From positions 3,720,001-3,784,000 of the forward strand of contig NZ_CP077084.1 in assembly GCF_014268275.3 (NCBI RefSeq): 64,000 bases of DNA. The letters are read 5' to 3'. The translations under genes and the position numbers were made by a program. Below, piece by piece: positions 17,546 to 25,966 of the stretch. The stretch is from Pseudomonas tritici (GTDB lineage Bacteria > Pseudomonadota > Gammaproteobacteria > Pseudomonadales > Pseudomonadaceae). How positions within the stretch are numbered: the stretch's first letter is position 1; each line of letters begins with the position of its first letter. The notes below the pieces were generated by a model, which had not been told where the DNA came from, did not search any database, and saw only the letters and a program-made list of their open reading frames with translations.

Positions 17546-17571
17546 ACAGACGCCTGGTGAAAGGCGCCTGT
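17546..17571 (-). promoter_or_regulatory. Intercistronic hairpin between praB and fadL, copy 1
   Basis: ACAGACGCCT (17546-17555) pairs with AGGCGCCTGT (17562-17571) apart from one mismatch. The equivalent place in the other copy carries a perfect stem, so the structure is conserved. It has no T-run and may stabilise praB mRNA or let part of the transcription continue into fadL. Confidence 0.5.
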
Positions 17572-17610
17572 CTTTTAACGGGCAATCAGCCCTGTGTGCT
17601 CAAGCCACCC

Positions 17611-18105
17611 TCAAGGCACAACGGTGAACGCTGGCGTTGGCTTGACACTCAGGCTCACTACCGTGCAGTTGCCGGCCAGCGGTTGATTGGTCGCCGTCAA
17701 CACACCGCCGCTGTAGTTGCCTGTGATAGTGGAAGCACCGCAATTGGAGACCGGGTACAGAATAGAACCCGCGATGGTGTACCCGACATTTGTCACAGAA
17801 CCCGCCGTGGCCCCCGTCGCCGTCAATGTCCAAGGCAAGCCGGTAATCTTGGGCAGGCTGCACAGACCACCACCGGTGATGGCTACAGCGGTAATTTTTG
17901 CAACGCCGGCGGCGTCGACATTGCCGGTAAAGGTGGCCCCGCAGTTAACAGCAGCTTGGTAGGAAGACGGGGATTTCACCGAGATCGTGCCGGGTGCAGT
18001 GAAGTTGGTGTTTACCGGGGTAATGCTGTACGCATTGGCCATGGAAGCGGTACCCATGCAAATAGCCAGGGCAGACAACGACACGAGGGTTTTAAAGTTC
18101 ATCAT
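17611..18105 (-). CDS. praB: PraB-family secreted protein (alkane oxidation activator), copy 1
   Basis: The 164-residue product has a signal peptide (MMNFKTLVSLSALAICMG, cleavage near ANA) and a threonine-, glycine- and serine-rich beta-type body with four or so cysteines (VNCGATFTG, GGLCSLPKI, SNCGAST, GNCTVVS). This matches Pseudomonas PraB, an exported protein reported to help growth on alkanes. The frame can start at a GTG (18117), but GAGG is spaced for the ATG at 18105, and this also aligns with copy 2. It lies directly upstream of fadL copy 1. Confidence 0.82.
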   Translation of the reverse strand: MMNFKTLVSLSALAICMGTASMANAYSITPVNTNFTAPGTISVKSPSSYQAAVNCGATFTGNVDAAGVAKITAVAITGGGLCSLPKITGLPWTLTATGATAGSVTNVGYTIAGSILYPVSNCGASTITGNYSGGVLTATNQPLAGNCTVVSLSVKPTPAFTVVP

Positions 18106-18124
18106 TATATTCCTCACATATAAA

Positions 18125-18139
18125 GGCGAGTTATTCGCC
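18125..18139 (-). promoter_or_regulatory. Leader hairpin before praB copy 1
   Basis: GGCGA and TCGCC flank a five-base loop about 20 bases upstream of the praB start. The same hairpin, with the sequence around it, is present before copy 2 (20845-20859). Confidence 0.5.
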
Positions 18140-18236
18140 GGGGTAATGACCAGGATCGAGAAGTTAAAGCAACATAGCGAAACCCCTTGATCCGGCCAAA
18201 CTTCAAATCAATGATCTATACATAGCTAGAATCAAT

Positions 18237-18356
18237 TCATTCGGTAATGGTGTGTGAGAGTGCAGTAGGCGCTGCCAAGCGGGCACGGCCTTGCGATAAG
18301 TGAACAGCCCCATGGGAACCTAGGCAGAGAGGGCAGAATACTTTAGGTAATTGCAT
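18237..18356 (-). pseudogene. praA: Decayed praA relic
   Basis: A 39-codon frame begins ATGCAATTACCT, against ATGCAATCACCT in the intact praA at 21450. The 36 bases before the start also match: GAATAAAAATAATTTT then GAGGGAAG here, GAACAAAAATAATTTA then AAGGGAAG there. Further upstream, AATCTGAGCGATGG here corresponds to AATCCTGGGCGATAG before praA. After codon 4 the protein sequence loses similarity and stops early, so no PraA can be made. The best reading is that a praA-praB-fadL unit was duplicated and this praA then decayed. Confidence 0.6.
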
Positions 18357-18688
18357 CGCTAGCACTCTTCCCTCAAAATTATTTTTATTCGGACATAGCA
18401 ACTTTCATACAACTAAGCATGCGCCGAAATAGGAAAAATCTGAGCGATGGAAATCAGCGTTTTATTCAGAGCGTGATTGCGTAACCCACTCCAGATACTT
18501 TGGCTTGCGTCACGGTAGGGAAGTTGTGGCGGCTCCTCAGAGCAGCGCTACGAAGGGTAATTGCGTGTCGGATTAGGATGGGCTCGGAGCAACACTGCAA
18601 CAAGTTGCTAGCGATAAGATGCGAGAGGCATGGGGCAGCAGGAATGTTGATATGAGAAGAGTTCGCTGTCGCTGAATTGAGGACGAAC

Positions 18689-18733
18689 CGCTGGTTGAAG
18701 GCAGCAAGATGCGCTTGATGCCTTCAACCAGCG
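18689..18733 (-). terminator. Hairpin terminator after fadL copy 2
   Basis: A 14-base perfect stem (CGCTGGTTGAAGGC at 18689-18702 with its complement at 18720-18733) lies 13 bases beyond the stop codon. There is no T-run on the minus strand. Confidence 0.6.
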
Positions 18734-18746
18734 GCCTCCGCAAACG

Positions 18747-20201
18747 TCAGAACGCGTAGGTTGCCGATAAGCTGACGACATCGCCCGACGACTCGGCTTT
18801 GCCGTTGAGGCTGGCGCCACCCAGGCGATCGACGTTCTGGGTCTTCAGCTTGACCTCCTGAACGAACTGGTGGGAGTACGCAACATCGAGACTCAAACCC
18901 TTGACCGCTTTGACATCGTACCCAGCGCCCAACGACAGAAAGGTGCGGTCCCCATCCGGGATCCGTGGGTCACGGGTGGAGTTGCGGGTGGGTGTCTGGT
19001 CGATGGCCACACCGGCACGCAGGGTCAATTCATCGGTGGCGCGGAAATCGCCGCCGACCGAGTACATCCAGGTGTCTTTATAGTTGTAGGGGATGGAGAC
19101 GATCGTCGCGCCTCCCGACTTGAGCGTAAGGTCTTTAAACGACGACCACTGCGTCCAGGTCACGCTGGCGCCCAGGGTGAATCGGTCGTTGAACTGGTGC
19201 ACCCAATCCAGGCCCGCAGTGGCAGGAATGTCCAGTTGGACACTGGCATGGGCACCGTCCGGCGCCAGTTCAAGGCCGGGATAAGCCGTATTAACCAGTG
19301 TGCCGCTACCGCCGAAAGGGCTCGGCTGGGTCATGAGGTTGTAGGAAAACTGATCGGCGTAAATATTGTATTTACCGGTCATTTTGTTTTTGATCTTGGC
19401 GTGGTAGTTCAAGCCCAACGTATCTCGGTCCGTGGGTTTCCACACGACGCCGGTAAACCAGCCAGCCGAGATATTGTCGACCTTGACACGCATCAATGCG
19501 CTACCGACATCCGATGGAAACGTGACCCCGCCCAGGACGGAATCCGACACGGCAGCGGCAGATAGCAAGTCGACGTTCTGGCTTACGAAGCCCTTGCTGT
19601 GCTGCACGATCACGCCACCACCGATGGAGAATTGATCATTGACCTTGAACGACAGGGACCCCGTCAAACCCACCGTTTCGATCTTGGTGTCCACGGCAAA
19701 GTCGCGCAGTTTCGAATCCTGATCCCAGGTGGAGCGCATGCCTTGGGGAACGACCTGGCTCAGGCCGAAAGCGAACCGATCCCCCAGGGGCATCACCATG
19801 AAACCGGTTGGCAACCAGGCCGTAAACCCGCCTTGCCCGCCGTCGTTGTTGTTAGCAGTGGTCGCCGCGAGGTCGGGAAACCCTCCTGCGTCCAACGGAG
19901 TACTGGAAATCGGGTTACCTGCATAATCAGAGGCATCGCCCTTGTACTTGATCTTGATACGCGCATAGTCGACGGTAAATTGCGCAACGTTATGCTCTAC
20001 AAAAGCCATGGCAGCTGGGTTGTTGTACGCCGAGCTCGGGTCATTCTTGAACAGCGAGCCGCCCGCAAAAGCCCGACCCCAACCTGGCGCGCCGTAGGTC
20101 GGCGTTGAAAAACCGCCGGCTTGCACGGGTGCGATCACAATCGCCCCTCCTATCAGCGCCAGCCCCAGCAAAACCTGCACATGTTGTTTCTTATTATTCA
20201 T
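18747..20201 (-). CDS. fadL: FadL/OmpP1-family outer-membrane hydrocarbon transporter, copy 2
   Basis: Exactly 484 residues from the ATG at 20201, the same as copy 1, and most residues are identical along the whole length. The signal peptide ends near PVQA, the hatch begins GGFSTPTYGAPGWG, and the last strand reads VSLSATYAF. The frame runs on to 20264, but AAGGAG nine bases before 20201 and alignment with copy 1 fix the start. Differences from copy 1 are scattered and mostly conservative, which suggests both copies are under selection. It is downstream of praB copy 2 and part of the alkB-side unit. Confidence 0.92.
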   Translation of the reverse strand: MNNKKQHVQVLLGLALIGGAIVIAPVQAGGFSTPTYGAPGWGRAFAGGSLFKNDPSSAYNNPAAMAFVEHNVAQFTVDYARIKIKYKGDASDYAGNPISSTPLDAGGFPDLAATTANNNDGGQGGFTAWLPTGFMVMPLGDRFAFGLSQVVPQGMRSTWDQDSKLRDFAVDTKIETVGLTGSLSFKVNDQFSIGGGVIVQHSKGFVSQNVDLLSAAAVSDSVLGGVTFPSDVGSALMRVKVDNISAGWFTGVVWKPTDRDTLGLNYHAKIKNKMTGKYNIYADQFSYNLMTQPSPFGGSGTLVNTAYPGLELAPDGAHASVQLDIPATAGLDWVHQFNDRFTLGASVTWTQWSSFKDLTLKSGGATIVSIPYNYKDTWMYSVGGDFRATDELTLRAGVAIDQTPTRNSTRDPRIPDGDRTFLSLGAGYDVKAVKGLSLDVAYSHQFVQEVKLKTQNVDRLGGASLNGKAESSGDVVSLSATYAF

Positions 20202-20211
20202 GCGGCACTCC

Positions 20212-20219
20212 TTATTGTT
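20212..20219 (-). promoter_or_regulatory. A-rich Crc/Hfq-type motif before fadL copy 2
   Basis: The minus strand reads AACAATAA, fitting AAnAAnAA, immediately before the GGAG ribosome site. Copy 1 lacks it, so the two fadL genes may be controlled differently. Confidence 0.4.
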
Positions 20220-20265
20220 ATCTGAGCCGGTCCCGCCGGTTCGTCTTGCTGCCTGGCTATTCATG

Positions 20266-20292
20266 AACTGGCGCCTGGTTCAGGCGCCAGTT
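20266..20292 (-). promoter_or_regulatory. Intercistronic hairpin between praB and fadL, copy 2
   Basis: A perfect 12-base stem (AACTGGCGCCTG with CAGGCGCCAGTT) closes a three-base loop. It sits 37 bases after the praB stop and about 65 before the fadL start. The position is the same as in copy 1. A conserved stem here could raise PraB levels over FadL by mRNA protection or partial termination. Confidence 0.6.
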
Positions 20293-20329
20293 TTCAATGG
20301 GTGATCAACCCTGTGTGCTCAAGCGGCTC

Positions 20330-20824
20330 TCAAGGCACGATGGTCAGCGCAGGGCTTGGTGTCACGCTCAGGCTCACCACGGTGCAGCTGCCGCTCAGCG
20401 TCTGGTTGGCTGCCGACAGCACGCCGCCGCTGTAGCCCACGGTAATGGTGGACGGGCCGCAATTGGAGGCCGGGTACAGAATCGAGCTGGCGATGGTGTA
20501 ACCGACGTTGGTCACAGAACCGGCAGCCGGGCCAGTGGCGGTCAAAGTCCAGGGCAAACCAGTGATCTTGGGCAGGGCGCACAGCCCGCCACCGGTCACC
20601 GCCACGCCCGTGATTTTTGCAACGCCCGTCGCATCAACATTGCCGGTGAACGTCGCACCGCAATTAACGGTGGCTTGGAAGGAGGATGGCGATTTCACCG
20701 AGATGGTGCCTGGCGCGGTGAAGCTGGTGTTAACCGGAGCGATGCTATAAGCGTTCGCCATGGAAGCAGCACCCATGCAAACAGCCAAAGCAGACAACGA
20801 TACGAGGGTTTTCAAGCTTTTCAT
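20330..20824 (-). CDS. praB: PraB-family secreted protein (alkane oxidation activator), copy 2
   Basis: 164 residues, equal in length to copy 1 and largely identical. The signal peptide is MKSLKTLVSLSALAVCMG with cleavage near ANA. The mature body carries the same cysteine positions (VNCGATFTG, GGLCALPKI, SNCGPST, GSCTVVS). GAGG lies eight bases before the ATG. It is placed after praA and before fadL, the order expected of the ancestral unit. PraA and PraB of P. aeruginosa are exported proteins tied to growth on hydrocarbons, and PraB is also reported on the cell surface and in biofilm material. Confidence 0.84.
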   Translation of the reverse strand: MKSLKTLVSLSALAVCMGAASMANAYSIAPVNTSFTAPGTISVKSPSSFQATVNCGATFTGNVDATGVAKITGVAVTGGGLCALPKITGLPWTLTATGPAAGSVTNVGYTIASSILYPASNCGPSTITVGYSGGVLSAANQTLSGSCTVVSLSVTPSPALTIVP

Positions 20825-20844
20825 TGTTTTTCCTCACATGTTAT

Positions 20845-20859
20845 GGCGAGTCATTCGCC
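20845..20859 (-). promoter_or_regulatory. Leader hairpin before praB copy 2
   Basis: GGCGA and TCGCC around a five-base loop, 21 bases before the start codon. Next to it the sequence GGTAATG-CCA-GATCGAGA is shared with copy 1, so the whole leader is conserved. Confidence 0.5.
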
Positions 20860-20955
20860 AGGGGGTAATGGCCATGATCGAGAGGTCACGGTGAAACTGC
20901 AGAACTTCCCTTTCCAGCCAAATCTCAATTCAATTACCGCAACAACATTTAATGT

Positions 20956-21450
20956 TTATTCAACCACTTTGAAGTTCGGTGGCATCTTGATCGACACCGT
21001 CTTGATCGTGCAGTCTTCGCCAATCGGTACATTCGCGGCTTCCAACTTACCGGTGGCGTTATCCCATGTTCCCTCGGCGGTAGAAGGCCCGCACTTGCCG
21101 CCTAAACCAAAGGCATGAACATCCACGCTGATTTTCGACATAGAACCACTCTTGGTGTCTTTGGCAACTAATACCCAGGGCAGGTTAATGGCTTCGACTC
21201 GGCTGCATTTGAGGCCGCCATCGAATTCAACTTTGTCGACATTCACCGATGAGCCGTCGGCCGCCACTTTGCCGGCGACCTTGATGGTGCAGTCGGCGCT
21301 GATCAGCGCACCTTTGGAAAAACTGATGGGGCCCTGGGCGGTAAACGCACTGCCGGCAGGCTCAATGCGCGCAGCTTGAGCCTGGTGATAGACGATCAGG
21401 CCCAGCGCGGCCAATACGATATGGGTGGTGAACTTGGCAGGTGATTGCAT
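20956..21450 (-). CDS. praA: PraA-family secreted protein (alkane oxidation activator)
   Basis: A 164-residue exported protein: signal peptide MQSPAKFTTHIVLAALGL with cleavage near AQA, then ARIEPAGSAFTAQGPISFSK, which parallels the start of mature PraB (SIAPVNTSFTAPGTISV). Three conserved cysteine sites (SADCTIKV, LKCSRVE, GGKCGPST) match PraB spacing, so PraA and PraB are distant paralogues. AAGGGAAGGA before the ATG at 21450 fixes the start, although the frame is open to 21573. It is 136 bases downstream of alkB. Confidence 0.8.
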   Translation of the reverse strand: MQSPAKFTTHIVLAALGLIVYHQAQAARIEPAGSAFTAQGPISFSKGALISADCTIKVAGKVAADGSSVNVDKVEFDGGLKCSRVEAINLPWVLVAKDTKSGSMSKISVDVHAFGLGGKCGPSTAEGTWDNATGKLEAANVPIGEDCTIKTVSIKMPPNFKVVE

Positions 21451-21586
21451 AGTGTACGTCCTTCCCTTTAAATTATTTTTGTTCGGGTCAAACACTGTTT
21501 TTTTGCAACTCATTTGGAGAATCCTGGGCGATAGAGACCTGCGCGATGCACAGATCCCGAGCGCACAACACATGTTTTAATTCACC

Positions 21587-22867
21587 TCAGAACGGCTTGG
21601 CACTGCCGCTGTATTTCTCCAGATACTTCAAGCGTTGTGAAGGTTGAAGATTGGTCAGGGTGATATCCCCGGCATAATGGTTCAGCACTCGATGGTCCAT
21701 GCGACGGCGCCACAAGTAAGGCACATAGGCCCAGACAATCATGCTCGCATAGCCGTAGGGAAGTTGCGGCGACTCATCAAAGTGGCGCAACGACTGATAA
21801 CTACGGGTTGGGTTGGCATGGTGATCGGAGTGCCGCTGCAATTGGAACAGAAAGATATTGGTGACAATACGGTTGCTGTTCCATGAATGCCGTGGTGAGC
21901 AACGCTCATAACGACCATTGGGCAACTTCTGGCGTTTAAGCCCGTAATGCTCGACGTAGTTCACCACTTCCAGCAGCGAGAAGCCGTAGATGCCTTGGAT
22001 GATCAGGAACGGGATCACTGACACGCCCAACCACGCGATCATCGCACCCCACAGCACCACGCTGTACATCCATGCGCTGAGTACGCCGTTCTGCCAATGC
22101 CAGGCGGGCAAGCCGAGCTTGCGCAGGCGTTCGCGCTCCAGGTTCCACGCCGAACGGGCACTGAGCCATACCGAGCGGGGCAGGAAGGCCCAGAAGCTCT
22201 CCCCCAGGCGCGAACTGGCTGGATCTTCCGGTGTAGCCACACGTACGTGATGGCCACGGTTGTGTTCGGTGTAGAAGTGGCCGTAGAAGGTCGGGGCCAG
22301 GGTGACCTTGGCCAGGAACACTTCCAACGCGTTGGGCTTGTGTCCCAGTTCGTGGGCCGTGTTGATCGCGATGCCGGTAGCGGCACCTGTCGACATGGCC
22401 ATGCCCAGGTAGGTGAACCAGCTCGCTTCGCCATGCAGCTGAGTGCGCGCAGTGATGTAGCTGGCGGCGTGGGACAACCAGTTGGACGGTTCCAGGTTCG
22501 CGGCAGCTTGCAACAAACCACCCCGGATGATCCAGTCGATACCGCCGGCGGCCAGCCAACCGGTGATCACCACCGATGAAATGACGAACAGCACGCCCGT
22601 GTAGACGATCCAGCGGTAATAGCTTTGGGATTCGAGGTGGCTGACGGCGGATTCGGGCGGGTTGCTCACATCCTCACCAAGCAAGCCGTCGATCAGCGGG
22701 ATCAGGCCGAAGATCACCAGCACGCCAACCCACCAGAGTTGCTGGATACCGGTGGAAATGGCCAGGGCACCGGAGAGCAATGGCGTGGCCAGGGGCATGA
22801 TGCCCAGCCACCACAGGTGACGCTTGCCGTCGGTCCATACGCTTGGGGCTGCCAGAGTCTGATTCAT
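21587..22867 (-). CDS. alkB: Alkane 1-monooxygenase
   Basis: A 426-residue inner-membrane non-haem diiron hydroxylase. The histidine boxes are complete: HELGH at 172-176, HNRGHH at 202-207, NYVEHYG at 303-309 and HSDHH at 346-350. Helices lie at about 17-35, 44-62, 86-105, 150-170, 264-283 and 283-300. It oxidises medium- to long-chain n-alkanes to 1-alkanols, needing rubredoxin and rubredoxin reductase, neither of which is in this window. The frame runs to 22984, but GGAGG before the ATG at 22867 sets the start. praA, praB and fadL follow on the same strand. No alkS-type or AraC-type regulator is adjacent. Confidence 0.95.
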   Translation of the reverse strand: MNQTLAAPSVWTDGKRHLWWLGIMPLATPLLSGALAISTGIQQLWWVGVLVIFGLIPLIDGLLGEDVSNPPESAVSHLESQSYYRWIVYTGVLFVISSVVITGWLAAGGIDWIIRGGLLQAAANLEPSNWLSHAASYITARTQLHGEASWFTYLGMAMSTGAATGIAINTAHELGHKPNALEVFLAKVTLAPTFYGHFYTEHNRGHHVRVATPEDPASSRLGESFWAFLPRSVWLSARSAWNLERERLRKLGLPAWHWQNGVLSAWMYSVVLWGAMIAWLGVSVIPFLIIQGIYGFSLLEVVNYVEHYGLKRQKLPNGRYERCSPRHSWNSNRIVTNIFLFQLQRHSDHHANPTRSYQSLRHFDESPQLPYGYASMIVWAYVPYLWRRRMDHRVLNHYAGDITLTNLQPSQRLKYLEKYSGSAKPF

Positions 22868-23161
22868 GGCAACCTCCGTGGCAGGGAGGCAGAAAAAAGG
22901 TTCGGGGAGCGCTGAATGCTCCGAGAAATCAACCATGCGATAAAAGGCGTTTTTTTCATTTTTATTCGCTCTTAGGCATTTCAAAAATCATTTCAAAATA
23001 AACATTGAAATATTTTTTTAAAGAAATAGCGCGGAATCGATAGGTCGTCAACTACTTTTTCGAGGCCTTTTCCGCGTGACTGGGCAGTCTGTTTTTCTGC
23101 CGTTTGGTCAGGTCTCTAGGGCAAGCATTTCGGACCGTCCACCGCGCAGTGGAGGCCACGA
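22868..23161. promoter_or_regulatory. alkB upstream region with an ATTTCAA palindrome
   Basis: No gene lies here. At 22990-23011 a perfect 7-base inverted repeat, ATTTCAA-N8-TTGAAAT, stands 123 bases upstream of the alkB start in AT-rich DNA. The spacing of one and a half turns suits a dimeric regulator. T- and A-runs nearby could hold the promoter, but I cannot pick a certain -10/-35 pair. Confidence 0.45.
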
Positions 23162-24160
23162 TTATTTGTTTGCCAAGGCAAATGGCGGATGCAGGATCGC
23201 GGCGGTTTCCGGCGGCCGGGCACGCTTGGCCAATTGCATTACCGCCTCGACCACCCGCGCCGTGGCGGTGATCGGCAACATATGGCCGCGCCCTTCCACC
23301 ACCTGCAGCTTCAGGCCGGGGACCCTGTCAGCCAGGGCCTGCCCGTGTTTGCGAAAGTCCAGGACCTTGTCACGCGCGCCATAAATCAGGCTGATCGGCA
23401 GCGTCAGTTGCGGGTAGCGCTTGACCATGTCCGGTAGGTAATCGTTGACCAGCGCGATCTCGCTGGACGCCGCATAGAAGTTGTCGGGCCGCATGCCCAG
23501 CAGCCCGCCGCCCCGGGTAGCAAAATCCTCTGGGGCAGTGTCCGGAGCGAACACGCCCTTGACCACCGAGCGGCGTGTGAGCAGGCCCATTGGCACGGTC
23601 AGGGTGTGCGAAACCCAACGCCGCAGCAGGGCCGGTCGTACCGCCAGTGACCAGAACACCAGGGGCAATGTGGGTTGGGGATGGGTCAGGGGTGCCACCA
23701 ACACCAGGCCAGACACGGCATGGGGATGGTCCAGGGCCAGCGCCAGTGAAATCGCGCCACCGAGGGAATGCCCCAGCACCAGCGGTTTGTCCAGGCCCAA
23801 CGTGCCGATAAAGGCTGCCACTTGCCGCGCCTGAGCCGGCAAGTCTGCGGCGGTGCCTTTATGGCGCGTGGAATAGCCCGACCCCGGACGGTCAAGCGTG
23901 ATCACTCGAAAGTGCTCGCGCAACTGGCCGGACAAGGCATAGGTGAGGTTGCGACTGCTGCCCATCAGCCCGTGAATCATCAACAGCGGTGGGCCCTTGC
24001 CCTCCTCGTAATAGTGAAAGCGCTCGCCATTCACTTCCACATAGCGCCCGTTGCTCGGAACGGCAGCTTCGATACGCCGCGTCATCCAGGCACTGAACCC
24101 CCACAAAGCAGCGCTCACGCCTATAAACACAGCCGCAGCGATAACCCATTCAACAGCCAT
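23162..24160 (-). CDS. Membrane-anchored alpha/beta hydrolase (lipase/esterase type)
   Basis: A 332-residue protein with one N-terminal membrane helix (about 5-24) and an alpha/beta hydrolase fold after it. The oxyanion loop is HGLMG at 63-67, the nucleophile Ser132 lies in GHSLGG, the acid is Asp in YGARDKVLDF, and the base is His in VEGRGHMLP. The start at 24160 is chosen for GAGG eight bases before it and for the helix at the N terminus. It is divergent from the monooxygenase operon. In that setting it may hydrolyse esters produced by the Baeyer-Villiger-type enzyme, or act on other lipids. Confidence 0.87.
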   Translation of the reverse strand: MAVEWVIAAAVFIGVSAALWGFSAWMTRRIEAAVPSNGRYVEVNGERFHYYEEGKGPPLLMIHGLMGSSRNLTYALSGQLREHFRVITLDRPGSGYSTRHKGTAADLPAQARQVAAFIGTLGLDKPLVLGHSLGGAISLALALDHPHAVSGLVLVAPLTHPQPTLPLVFWSLAVRPALLRRWVSHTLTVPMGLLTRRSVVKGVFAPDTAPEDFATRGGGLLGMRPDNFYAASSEIALVNDYLPDMVKRYPQLTLPISLIYGARDKVLDFRKHGQALADRVPGLKLQVVEGRGHMLPITATARVVEAVMQLAKRARPPETAAILHPPFALANK

Positions 24161-24427
24161 AGCTCGGTCCTCTGCATCCCTACTGCTGGCGACCCGACCG
24201 GAATTGATCAAGGCCTCAGCCATCGTCCACACCCTGGACCTAAACTTCGTGCCTGTCCGTCGGACAACTCGCACATGAGGAACCTGGGACTAGCGTAGGC
24301 GATATTTTCAGGTAGATTATTTAAAATCTTTTTTAAAATAAGTAATTCAATTTTTCTTTGCAATGGTGTTCTATCTAAAAGACAAAACAAGAAAGCGAGC
24401 ACACCCGATGCCCACGAAGGACTGCTT

Positions 24428-25966
24428 ATGAATGCCCAGAGTGATTCAATCGACATTGCCATCATCGGCTCAGGCTTTGCCGGCCTGTGCATGGCGATCA
24501 AGCTCAAGGAGGCCGGGTTCACCGACTTCTTTATTGCCGAACAGGCCGACACCCTCGGCGGCACGTGGCGGGACAACCACTACCCAGGCTGCGCCTGCGA
24601 TGTGCAGTCCCATGTGTATTCGTTTTCCTTTGCGCCCAACCCGGACTGGACGCGACAGTTCGCGCCGCAGGCAGAGATCCGCGCTTACCTGGAACAATGC
24701 GCCACGCGCTTTGGGTTGGCGCCCTACCTGCGCTTCGGCATGGGCCTCAAACGCGCGGTGTTCGACGACCAACAGCAACGCTGGCAGTTGAGCTTCAGCG
24801 ATGGCCGTCAGGTCAGTGCGCGGGTGCTGGTGTCGGGTATGGGCGGCTTGTCGCGCCCGGCGCTGCCGGATATTTCAGGGCTCGACAGCTTCAAGGGCAA
24901 ACGCTTTCACTCCCAACAGTGGGATCACGATTATTCCTTGAAGGGCAAACGCGTGGCGGTGATCGGCACCGGCGCCAGTGCCATTCAGTTCGTGCCGCAG
25001 ATCGCGCCGCAGGTGGCTCACCTGGACCTGTTCCAACGCACCCCGCCGTGGATCATGCCCAAGCCCGACCGCGCGGTTTCGCCCTTCGAACGCTGGCTGT
25101 TCAAGCACCTGCCCTTCACTCAGCGCCTGGTGCGCGGCGCCTTCTACTGGGCGCTGGAAGGCCGCGTGGTCGGATTTGCCCTGCACCCACGGCTGATGAA
25201 GATGGTGCAGAAAATCGCCTTGCGCCACCTGCATAAACAAGTGGCTCGCCCTTCCCTGCGCAAAACGCTGACCCCGGACTACACCATCGGCTGCAAGCGC
25301 GTGCTGATTTCCAATGACTACTACCCAGCGTTGTCGCGCAGCAATGTGGAGGTGGTCACCCACAACGTGCTGCGCATTGAAGCTGACGGTGTGATCACCG
25401 CCGACGGCATCAAGCACCCGGCCGATTGCCTGATCTTCGGTACCGGCTTCCAGGCCACCGATCCCCTGCCCCGCGATTGCATCATCGGGCGCGGTGGTGT
25501 GGACCTGATGGACACCTGGCAGGACGGCGCCCACGCCTACAAGGGCACCACCGTGCCGGGCTATCCCAACCTGTTCCTGATCGTCGGGCCCAACACCGGC
25601 CTGGGGCATAACTCGATGATCCTGATGATCGAAGCCCAGGTCACCTACATCCTCGACGCACTCCAGCACATGCAGCGGCATCGCATCGCCACTGTCGACG
25701 TCAAACCCAGTGTCGAAAGCGCCTACAACCAACAGTTGCAAGACAAGCTCAAGCGCACCATCTGGAACACCGGCGGTTGCCAAAGCTGGTACCTCGACCC
25801 GCGCACAGGCAAGAACACCACCCTATGGCCCGGCTCGACCTGGCGCTTCAAGCAGGTCACCCGGCAGTTTGCGCTCAAGGACTATGTGGCCGACCTGCTA
25901 CCGGTCAACGCGCCCAGCCGTCCAGTGCCGGCGCCCCACTCCACCGCAGAAGGCAGCCTGTCATGA
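24428..25966 (+). CDS. Flavin-containing (Baeyer-Villiger-type) monooxygenase
   Basis: A 512-residue class B flavoprotein. GSGFAG at 14-19 binds FAD, the type I Baeyer-Villiger fingerprint FxGxxxHxxxW(D) is present as FKGKRFHSQQWD at 155-166, and GTGASA at 180-185 binds NADPH. The ATG at 24428 begins the frame. It overlaps the SDR start by four bases (ATGA), so the genes are coupled. Related enzymes oxidise ketones, and the AlmA branch is linked to long-chain alkane use. With an SDR, an esterase-like hydrolase next door and alkB nearby, subterminal alkane oxidation (secondary alcohol to ketone to ester) is a reasonable guess. Confidence 0.9.
   Translation: MNAQSDSIDIAIIGSGFAGLCMAIKLKEAGFTDFFIAEQADTLGGTWRDNHYPGCACDVQSHVYSFSFAPNPDWTRQFAPQAEIRAYLEQCATRFGLAPYLRFGMGLKRAVFDDQQQRWQLSFSDGRQVSARVLVSGMGGLSRPALPDISGLDSFKGKRFHSQQWDHDYSLKGKRVAVIGTGASAIQFVPQIAPQVAHLDLFQRTPPWIMPKPDRAVSPFERWLFKHLPFTQRLVRGAFYWALEGRVVGFALHPRLMKMVQKIALRHLHKQVARPSLRKTLTPDYTIGCKRVLISNDYYPALSRSNVEVVTHNVLRIEADGVITADGIKHPADCLIFGTGFQATDPLPRDCIIGRGGVDLMDTWQDGAHAYKGTTVPGYPNLFLIVGPNTGLGHNSMILMIEAQVTYILDALQHMQRHRIATVDVKPSVESAYNQQLQDKLKRTIWNTGGCQSWYLDPRTGKNTTLWPGSTWRFKQVTRQFALKDYVADLLPVNAPSRPVPAPHSTAEGSLS

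Larger units (their letters stand above)
18118..18746. other. 629-base intergenic stretch between the two praB-fadL copies
   Basis: AT-richer than its surroundings and without an intact gene. It holds, from left to right, the leader of praB copy 1, a relic of praA (18237-18356) with its upstream region resembling that of the intact praA (matches seen to about 18465), roughly 220 bases in which I see nothing definite, and the terminator of fadL copy 2. Confidence 0.7.

Noticed and set aside
21451..21573. A 41-residue longer N terminus for PraA
   Set aside because: The signal peptide and ribosome site belong to the ATG at 21450. The extension is cysteine- and arginine-rich leader DNA.
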